Shown here piece after piece: positions 56,250 through 64,000 of a stretch of DNA of 64,000 nt; positions within the stretch are counted from its first letter, which is position 1; the number at the start of each line of letters is the position of its first letter. Position numbers and translations under genes: made by a program. The DNA comes from Adineta ricciae. Lineage: Eukaryota > Rotifera > Eurotatoria > Adinetida > Adinetidae. The DNA is taken from contig CAJNOJ010000138.1 of NCBI GenBank assembly GCA_905250025.1, forward strand, positions 208,817 to 272,816, read 5' to 3'. The notes under the pieces were generated by a model that was given only the letters and a program-made list of their open reading frames with translations, did no database searches and was not told the DNA's origin.

Positions 56250-57729
56250 CACGAGACATAGGCAGATTAGGCTTACAAGCAACGATGTGATTCTCTTTAT
56301 GCTTCTGAGGATCTTTGTTATGGAACTATCGGCTGCAATCAGTTATTTTACACAGTATCCCATTTTATCATGTACAAAGTAATCAAATTTCTTGATAAGA
56401 TTGATCCAGTGCTCCAAAAGCTAGCGAGAATGATATGAGATTCGAGTTCGAATTAGTTCAAGTCTAATTGTACAGTAAGTTACGAAAAACAATGAATATT
56501 CGTAATTAGCAATCTTTCTCTGCTCTTGAAAGTCTAACGGAAATGTTGAAAACTATTGGAAAGTCGAAAATTATTATTATATTCTTTAAAATCCCAAAAG
56601 AAACTGTTACAGAATGGTTGAATTATCTGGTATTCACAGAATTGCTGTCATATTGTTACAGTTATTCAAAGTATTGCAAGCAAACAAACAAATACACAAA
56701 TTTTTTTCAAAAAAAGTGACTCCAAATCTGAAATGAACGAGAAACTAGGACGTAGAGCTGCACAGTGTCTCAGCTATCATTAAGCAGCATTTTTCATAAT
56801 TGTGCTGTTAATTTAGGCTCATCGCTGGTAGAATCCTATTGACCCCACTGCTACTGCAATAAAGGAACTGAAAGAAATATTTAATGCAGTTTTTCAATTT
56901 GTCTGACGAATACAATGTTTAAACAAAAATTGAATAACAAATACACGAGATGAAGTCAAACAATATCGTGCTTCTTGGACTTCCATTGCATTTTAAATGC
57001 GGGAAAATGGACTGATTTCAATGAGTGCGGTGCGGGCTATCATCCTGCGAGTATCTGTCCGACGAACAAGCCGCCGTAAATAGATTTCAATATTGTAGTA
57101 AAGGTAATTTAAAAACATCTGCCACAATTGATTTAATCTGTTTTTTTTTATGAAGTTCAGTTGACGATATCGTTCGCAATAACTTCAGTACGCTATGTAA
57201 ACTCTCTATCAAAGGTCAAACAAGAAAAGCTTTAACGATCTACCCTGGTAAACATTGTCTCTCCTGATACTAAGTATATATTTCTCCTTCTTTATATAAG
57301 CCATCGCATCCACATCTGTTTCGTTCTCTTTCAGTATTCATAGACATTTCACAGAATATAATAGCGAAGGAATAAGATAGAAGAGATAGAGCACGAGACA
57401 TATAACATACTTTCTTTTCTTATCTTCGTCTTTTTCTCGTTCCTTCGGGTCGATCGTTTCTTCGCTCTTCTTCTTTTCGCAATCCGACAAAAAGAGCTTA
57501 CCTTATGAATGTTTTTCGAACACTTACAATTACGACATACTTCTTATCTTCGACGTGCTCGCCTACGAAAAATATAAACTACATCGACACGCACATTTAC
57601 TGTAGAAACATATCGTTACGAGCGATAACTATTTTTCCACAGTTCTTTCTCTTCCGCGCACGTGTTGTACACAAGTCGTATATAGTTTGGTACGTCAGAC
57701 AAAACGATTAGTTTTGCTTATCGTCGCCA
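56250..57729. other. Non-coding stretch upstream of the ADP-ribosyltransferase paralogue
   Basis: About 1.5 kb with no gene recognised. It does not resemble the 5' flank of the first gene (50593-52542), which indicates a paralogous rather than allelic locus. A TTTATATAAG at 57290-57299 could be a TATA element if the 5' UTR is long. Confidence 0.4.
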
Positions 57730-59217
57730 ATGGCAGAAGCTACGACTCAACGTCCTATTGACGGAAATACATTGCAGTCATCAAATCTCAAATTACTTAA
57801 CAACTTCGACGACTACTTGGTAGCTATTGTGGGCATCGAAGATAAACAACACTTTCTTCAGGAACTTCCGACGATGCTTAACAACGATCGTTTCCAATCG
57901 TTTGATGATATCAAAAACAGTCCTGTTTTCGTTCATTCTGAATTAGAGACTGATGTTTTCTTAATCATTTCTGGTACACTGGGAAAGCAATATCGTGATC
58001 AACTCATACAGAAAAGACAACTCAGATTCGTATACGTCTATTGTAGACATGAGAGCCACCACACAGAGTGGACGAATGGAGTCGAGAAAGTCAGATCTGT
58101 AACATCTGATCCAACAACACTAATCGAAAAGCTTCACAAAGATGTGAGAACATTCAGCAACCGATGGCCATTCGAACAAAGATCATTTATCAAATCGTCA
58201 GTACCCACTTCCCAATGGTTTCATTTATTTCTTACACTGATTTGTCACACACCTGACACTATAGCATTACCGTATGATGCTATGTTCAACGAATGTCGTT
58301 CATACTATAAGAATAATCAAGCAAAACTTCATGAGATAAATCTGTTGTCCCAACAATATCGACCGAATAATGTTATCAGAGAATACACGCGCGATAGTTT
58401 TGTTTATTGTGTTCTCAATCACGCATTGCGTACACGACGCATGCCACTTATCAGAATACTCAGCCTGTTTATTCGAGACTTACATGGTCAGTTGTGCAAG
58501 CGTCAGTCAGCCGATTATAAAAATTTGGACAAAGAACAATTGATTCGGAGTGTTTATCGAGGACAACATCTAACTGAAGAACAAGTGAATCATCTTTATT
58601 CAGTCTGGAACTCCAATCATCCTGTTATCACTTTGACCACATTTGGTTCGACATCAAGGGATCCGAATGTTGCATTTAGGTTTGCGCTGCCTGAAAATGC
58701 TGTCGTTTCTTGTTTGTTTGAAATCATCATCACTGACAATCGCTGTGACTCGACAGAAAGCCGCTTCTATGAAGCACCGGTGTTTGCAGATATTACTTCA
58801 ATCTCTGAAAAGAGGCATGAACGAGAAGTACTGTTTTCTCTTGTTACACGTTTTCGCATCATTCAAATCGAAAGGCAACAAATGGAAAACAATGACTCCT
58901 ATCTTTTAATTACATTGAAACCAGCGGAGCCGGAAGACATGCAGAATAAATTTTCTGCTTCCAGTATTATCGAAGAATTTAAGAAGTTAGAAGATGGACA
59001 AGTCTACATGGATATTCTAGACATGTTACAAGAAACTGCGGACGACGAGACAAAATTCAACAGTACAAACTGGACAGTCTGGTGGAATAATCTGAAGAAT
59101 CAATGGCACCAAGGTCTCAGGGATAAATCGCCACTCAATCTCATATTCTATGGGTGTTTTACCAATAGTCCAAAGTGGTCCAGAAAAGCAATCGAAATGC
59201 ATAAAGATAGTCTACGT
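57730..59217 (+). CDS. ADP-ribosyltransferase paralogue, 3' end missing
   Basis: Starts MAEATTQRPIDGN and runs 496 codons to the join. Arg (SVYRGQHL), Ser (GSTSRDP) and ExE (EREVLFS) residues are all present, so the catalytic core looks intact. Similarity to the gene at 52543 is uneven: the first 70 residues and the stretch around the ExE are clearly diverged. The parts from ISGTLGKQYRD to about codon 230 and from LKPAEPEDM to the end are almost identical in DNA. The piece stops at TAGTCTACGT, inside the near-identical part, typical of an assembly break at a repeat. Confidence 0.75.
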
Positions 59218-59218
59218 N
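59218..59218. other. Assembly join (1 N)
   Basis: The right side starts in the C-terminal half of the globin-like gene. Confidence 0.85.
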
Positions 59219-59386
59219 GAACATGTGTTGATCGATGGCGTGATTCATCATGATGAAATCGACGAAAGACGGAAGAACGAAATCATCATAGCATTGAACA
59301 AGTTATTCTGGATTCAAAATGACTTCTTCTCTATGCATTACATCACTGCATCAAAAAGCGAAACTACAGATAAAACAAACAAGTAA
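59219..59386 (+). CDS. Protoglobin-like globin, C-terminal part
   Basis: 55 codons, EHVLIDGVIHHDEID then ALNKLFWIQNDFFSMHYI, and a hydrophilic end KSETTDKTNK before TAA. The penultimate helix and the L-W-I-Q-N-D-x-F pattern are characteristic of the protoglobin C-terminus. In frame and same strand as 55998-56248, with which it should form one gene of about 195-200 residues. The neighbour 427 nt downstream is a secreted peptide gene. Confidence 0.65.
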   Translation, partial: EHVLIDGVIHHDEIDERRKNEIIIALNKLFWIQNDFFSMHYITASKSETTDKTNK

Positions 59387-59738
59387 CACGAGATAGTATT
59401 TTTGACATATTATACACAATTGAACAAATGTTGTTTTAGTCCAAGCTTTAGATGTGTTTTTTTTCTGGTATATGTACTTTATTTATGACTGAATGAATAA
59501 CATGAATAACCTATTAACATCGGCTCTTTGGTATATGTATATTCGTATATGTGGAACAGAACTCATTATTTGCACACGAGAGTTGTTTTTTGTCGATATA
59601 TGTACTTGTATGACGTTACGTTTTTTTTGTAATATTGGCATTAGAGAGAAAGAGAGAAAGCGCAAATAATTGAGAACAGAACGAAAGAATTTAAAAGCAG
59701 AAATTAATACATGAATAATATCGAATCAATGCGAAGTG
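59387..59738. other. Spacer after the globin-like gene
   Basis: About 350 nt, AT-rich, with a GAGAGAAAGAGAGAAAG run near 59644. No gene seen. Confidence 0.4.
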
Positions 59739-59747
59739 TATAAAAAG
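59739..59747 (+). promoter_or_regulatory. TATA-like box of the secreted peptide gene
   Basis: TATAAAAAG, 66 nt upstream of the ATG at 59813, in a position expected for a TATA element. Confidence 0.4.
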
Positions 59748-59812
59748 CGATGAAAACACGTTATTCATACACTATTCAAGACTTCGTTTCTTTCGAATAC
59801 CTGTGACACGAT

Positions 59813-60292
59813 ATGCATCTCACATTTACAGGTAAAATTTTGAGAATAACCTCTTCTCTTTCTACTACATTTAGTTTTATGTAGTATTTTGTCTTTTGAT
59901 TGCTCATGTCATCTGCTATCCATCAGTACGAAATGTGGAAGCTGATGACGACAAAAATAACGAAGATCTACAATTAGAACTTCGTTCAATTCTCAATTAT
60001 CTTGACAATGAACAAATCGAACGATCGATCACATCAAGTGAGAAAATTTTGTCTTTTTCTTATTCATTCCTTTGTTCATCGATTGGTTCACACAGGTGAG
60101 AGCGATTCGAACGAAAACGGCGACGTTTTTACCAAACGAAAAGATAGCTACAATGTAATCAATCCAGAACTGAAATGCGGAATCGAATGCGTAGGAAAAC
60201 TACGAAATCCTGAAACAGGAAAAGGCTTGTCAGTGGGTGAAGCAACCAAAGCTTGCAACAAGATTTGCGCTGATTTATTCAAAAACAAATAA
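59813..60292 (+). CDS. Secreted peptide precursor with CxxxC...CxxxC core
   Basis: Three exons, 59813-59831 (19 nt), 59885-60037 and 60096-60292, phases agreeing, 122 aa. Joined start MHLTFTVFCLLIAHVICYPS is a clear signal peptide that appears only after splicing. Then comes an acidic propeptide-like stretch (EADDDKNNEDLQLEL), a possible dibasic cleavage site FTKRKDSY, and a C-terminal part with four Cys as CGIEC and CNKIC separated by 21 residues. Two CxxxC motifs on two predicted helices fit an alpha-hairpinin-like fold. Role unknown; could be a peptide hormone or a host-defence peptide. No second copy lies in the window. Confidence 0.65.
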
Positions 60293-61223
60293 ACCATTGA
60301 ATGAATACATTTTAATGACTTTGATTATTTTCTAATTCCTAATAAAACATCTCTCGACATATTCATCAACTTTTCGTTCGTACAAATATTAACATTTATC
60401 AAAGAGAGAGAGAGAAAATCATTCGTAAATGTCAGATTTGTTTTAATGCAGAAATGTGTGAAGCATAGGGTGGACATTATCAGTACGCAAATAAATCATT
60501 AGAATAGTGATTACTTCGCGTCTCAAATGAATGTATATATGAGAAAAAGTTTGTCAAATATCCTTATGGATATTCGACGTGAATATGATGTAGATCGTTG
60601 CCGTGACGACGTGAAAATAAGTATATCAATAATGAGAAACGTTTTCATTAAATCGTGCAATATGCTCGACATGAAATATATTTTCTTTCATCTTTTTACA
60701 TTGGATCGTAACTATGTTGAAAAGGTATATTCGATTGCCGTATAACATAAACGGCTTTGTTATGCTCATTTGAGATGCACCTGTACGATTATGAACCTGA
60801 ATGTTGGAAAATATGAATTTATTGATGCTGAAATTTCAGCGACTTTTCAATTAACTGAGCATTGTAATGAGAGAATGCACTGACGTTTGAGTATTTCTCA
60901 TGTCATGAAGGATGAAAAGAGTGGTCAAAGGTCACTAGAAACGATCCAATATATTTTGATCTCAATTGGCAAGAGCAAAGAAGAATACGAGACCACAAGC
61001 AACCATTATCGTTTTGCTTTGTCTATATAGCTGCATGATTGCGGCATCCATGGAAAACGTTGGACGTCAAGATATCGAAATCATAAACATTTCTTTGAAT
61101 TATTGTAAAACTTCCGAGTGTGTTTCATTTCGTCATATTATGGACATCTACCCAAATGCCTTTGTCAATGAGGTAACAAATAATCGTAAGGGCAAGAAAA
61201 CAACATTGCACAACTAACAAGCA
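60293..61223. other. Spacer before the AAA ATPase gene
   Basis: About 930 nt. It contains short frames, including one with a hydrophobic start (60966-61217, no ATG at its start), but no homologue, splice support or second copy. A short GAGAGAGAGA run lies near 60404. Upstream exons of the ATPase cannot be excluded. Confidence 0.35.
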
Positions 61224-62699
61224 ATGACGTTTGAGTTGATTCATATCCCGCCGTATATAAAGACATTGCTTGCTGCCTTTCTAATCTGCAAAAGAATGAC
61301 ATCGAACTCAGAAAGAATCACAGAGAATTATCAAGGCTACATAAACCCCAAAACGGTTGCCAATCATGAACAACTTCTCATGGAAATGTCATTGCATGGA
61401 ACCATTCAACCAGCTCGACTTTTTGCTCTTAAATATCGTGTATTACCATGCACCATGGTCAGCAATTCGTATTCTACTCAAATTGCCGATAATACCGTTC
61501 TATACACTTTTCATACAACCAGGTAAAAGCTTGTAAGGTGCAATTGTCGATGACAGAATTTTTCTTTTCAGTGTAGTCAAGTATTTACTCGATCAATATC
61601 AAATTGATCCATGTTCAATCGTATCAAATTCACAATATATATATGAACGAAAAATCTCTTTTTATTCTGATCTATACCTTGATTTGAATGATTATTTGTC
61701 TATATTCATATCGGGTGGGAATATATCTGTTGGAGAAATGGATAATCCATTTGGTTTCCAACCAGATACGGATAATGGTAAATTCTTTTGTAACACTTCT
61801 TTTGTGATAAGTTTGGTCCGATCTTTGCATTGTAAAGATAGAAAACATGTACATTGATAGATCTTTTATGTTCCAAAAGTGGTTGAGCAGGCTCACTCTT
61901 TGTTGGATCAGTTACACCGATATAAACTGTTTTCAGTAAAAGAAACAAGTTTGCAAATGGTTTGTTACAATCCTCAATCGGGTTTTTATACTTCATCAAT
62001 TTCGATTAAACGACCATTAATCAAAGATTTACGTCTTAACTATGGAGAACAATTTACTGAAGTGCATGAAAAATTGCTAAAATGACTGAATGAAACCGAT
62101 TCAACTGGTATTACTTTCCTACATGGACCACCGGTATAAATTCTGCATCGTTGTTTATTGAAATAATCTTTTGATCGTTTCAGGGAACTGGGAAAACTTA
62201 TTATATTCGCTATTTAATTCACGAAATTACCGAGAAAATGTTGATCTACATTCCACCAGATTTAGTGACGGTAAGTACGTGTTTTGCAAATTGACTTGTC
62301 TGAAGGTGATTTTTTGTTAAGGAAATTTCGAAACCTGGCTTTTTGCCATTTCTAATGCAGTATCCAAATTCTATTTTGATTATCGAAGACTCGGAGAATA
62401 TCATACTTGATCGTAAAGAAAGTGTCAATCCCAATCAAGCTGTTAGCAATCTGCTAAATCTTAGCGATGGATTGTTAGGTGATGCAATGCATCAGCAAAT
62501 CATTGCGACATTTAATTGTGAAATCAAAAACATCGATCCCGCTTTATGTCGCGAAGGACGTTTATTAGTTGAACATAAATTTGATAAATTATCAGTGGAA
62601 AATAGTCGACGTTTAGCGAAAGAATTGGGCGTTGAAGAAGCAGACCAAATTCAAGTACCAATGACTTTAGCGGAAATTTATGCGAAGAAAATCTCGTAA
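61224..62699 (+). pseudogene. AAA-family ATPase of bacterial type with an in-frame TGA
   Basis: Exons 61224-61522, 61572-61777, 61880-62133, 62184-62270 and 62322-62699; all introns are 49-102 nt and the phases sum to 408 codons. Walker A GPPGTGKT is split by intron 3 (GPP|GTGKT, Lys257). Walker B is ILIIEDSE near 300, then NLLNLSDGLLGD, the sensor-1-like IIATFNCEIKNIDPAL and CREGRL. Pattern and helical N-terminal half resemble small AAA ATPases of Bacteroidota and phages. A TGA at 62083-62085 (codon 237, LLK*LNETD) interrupts exon 3 just before Walker A. The rest of the frame is perfect, so the stop is recent, an error, or a recoded codon. Confidence 0.7.
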
Positions 62700-63105
62700 A
62701 AATTAAATCTACGTTTGATTCGTTTCATGTTCTGCTTTATATTCTGTCAGTTTACTGCATTGAATAAAATTATTTACTTCGCTATCGTACATCTTTTCCG
62801 ATATGGTTGAGATACAGGATCAAAATTGGATTGTTCTGTAAGGAAACCATTGTAATAAACGATTAGTCAATACCAGGTACATTTTTTCACGCATGTCATC
62901 TATGAAAGATAAGTAGACCATTAGATGACAAAGTTATTTGATACTAGTGTTTTATCATGTTGATACGTAATATTTGCAATGAAAAGATGACGCATGCTAC
63001 CTGTTATTATTTTTAAATGAATGTTGCGTAGATATAAACTAAGACAAAACAACAGCTTTTTTCGTTTGCTGATTTAGTCGAGTTTCTTTGCTTTTCTTTT
63101 GTCAG
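62700..63105. other. Spacer between AAA ATPase and Kelch genes
   Basis: About 400 nt. AATAAAATT about 60 nt after the ATPase stop may be its polyadenylation signal. Otherwise nothing recognised. Confidence 0.4.
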
Positions 63106-63889
63106 ATGCATACTAACAAAGCATATACCCAATATAATATTCGGAATATTAGATCGTTCAAATGCTGGCAACATCCTCGACTCAGAATCATTTGCATTGC
63201 TTTCATAATAGTGGTAATAGTTGCTATTACATTAGGTCTTCTGCTAAGATTTGCTATTCTTGCTCCAAAAAAATCGGACAATACCAGTAGTACAATGCTA
63301 TGGTCCACATCTACGTTTACGACAATATTAACGTCAACATCGACATTAACAACTACTCTTACCAAGAAGCCTGGTAAGTGATAAAATAATCTAGTTTTAT
63401 TCATTGCACGAAGTGTACTGTCTAGGATGGTCGATTGCTGGTGATATGAGTGCTGTACGATACCAACACACTGTCTCTTTACTGGAAAACGGAAAAGTAC
63501 TAGTGGTCGGAGGGATTCAAAATTCTTCTATTCTTGATATTACTGAACTGTACGATCCAGTCACACAACGCTGGATAACGACGGGTGTTATGAATGATAT
63601 GCGTCATGCCCATATAGCAGTCGTATTAAGAAATGGCAAGGTACTGGTGGCTGGTGGATTTAATGGTAGTGATTTTTTAAATACTGCAGAGTTGTATGAT
63701 CCATTGACAGGAATATGGACGATGACTGGTAGTATGAACAATTCACGAAATTACGCTGCAGGATCTATTTTACCAAATGGAAAAGTATTGGTCAGTGGAG
63801 GATATGATGGTGACAATATTTTAGATACTGCAGAAATATACGATCCATCAACTGAAGCTTGGACAATTACTGGTAATATGAACAAGTAA
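63106..63889 (+). CDS. Type II membrane protein with Kelch repeats
   Basis: Exons 63106-63373 and 63426-63889, intron 52 nt, 243 aa as read. The short basic N-terminus is followed by a membrane anchor (IICIAFIIVVIVAITLGLLL), then a Ser/Thr stalk (TSTLTTTLTKK) and three Kelch blades. The blades contain GKVLVVGGIQ, GKVLVAGGFNG and GKVLVSGGYDG, each followed by AELYDP/AEIYDP and W. A full propeller needs six or seven blades, so the protein is short. Either the stop at 63887-63889 is real and truncates it, or a splice at AA|GTAACG leads to exons beyond the window. Surface display is likely. Confidence 0.68.
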
Positions 63890-64000
63890 CGCTCGTCGAG
63901 GCAGACTCGCTTGACCCTCGACTGAACAGTCATATTGAATTACGCTCTCTGTTAACGAGATCATTAAAAATAATTTGAATGCATTGTTTTTGTCTGTGAC

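Noticed and set aside
60966-61217. Short ORF with a hydrophobic start upstream of the AAA ATPase
   Set aside because: No ATG at its start, no splice connection in frame with the ATPase, and no second copy to test it.
1-64000. tRNA, rRNA, CRISPR arrays, bacterial operon signals
   Set aside because: None seen by eye. The intron-rich gene structure is eukaryotic, and no tRNA B-box with a matching cloverleaf or regular spacer array was found.
1-64000. Transposon or retroelement genes
   Set aside because: No transposase, integrase or reverse-transcriptase motifs and no long terminal or inverted repeats were recognised. The repeats present are haplotype copies and assembly overlaps.

Overview
The window looks like nuclear DNA of a bdelloid rotifer (Adineta/Rotaria type). 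The sequence is AT-rich. It has many compact genes with GT-AG introns of about 40-60 nt, almost every gene occurs as a close pair, and bdelloid-typical families are present: rhodopsin-like receptors, NHL and Kelch surface proteins, ADP-ribosyltransferases, and genes of likely bacterial origin. The taxon is an inference; I could run no search.

The 64 kb is not one contiguous locus. Thirteen pieces are joined by eleven single Ns (7711, 19461, 26565, 28209, 31195, 33452, 34635, 36052, 47422, 56249, 59218) and one 93-N gap (42343-42435). Reading across the joins shows two homologous copies interleaved. Copy A is 1-7710, 19462-26564, 31196-33451, 33453-34634, 36053-42342, 47423-56248 and probably 59219-64000. 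Copy B is 7712-19460, 26566-28208, 28210-31194, 34636-36051 and 42436-47421. Several neighbouring pieces of one copy end in the same 170-270 nt, so they are unmerged overlaps. The piece 56250-59217 carries a paralogue and interrupts a globin-like gene.

De-interleaved, the locus reads: Cys-repeat membrane protein (-), SAHH-like protein (+), 7TM receptor (+), phospholipase D-like enzyme (-), lectin-like membrane protein (-), NHL-repeat protein (-), MFSD4/NAGLT-like transporter (+), guanine deaminase (+), a small protein with a ubiquitin-like header (+), a giant SAM / ubiquitin-like / VLIG-type GTPase / vWA protein (-), an ADP-ribosyltransferase (+) with a relic of a second copy, a protoglobin-like gene (+), a secreted four-Cys peptide (+), a bacterial-looking AAA ATPase with an in-frame TGA (+), and a membrane Kelch protein (+).

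The most unusual part is 33950-50592. Two convergent neighbours, one small and one of about 2,470 residues, begin with or contain the same ubiquitin-like module. In the large one it lies between a SAM domain and a very large GTPase of the interferon-induced VLIG/GVIN type that ends in a vWA domain. Lesions are split between the copies: the phospholipase D and small header genes are broken on copy A, and the NHL and giant GTPase genes on copy B.
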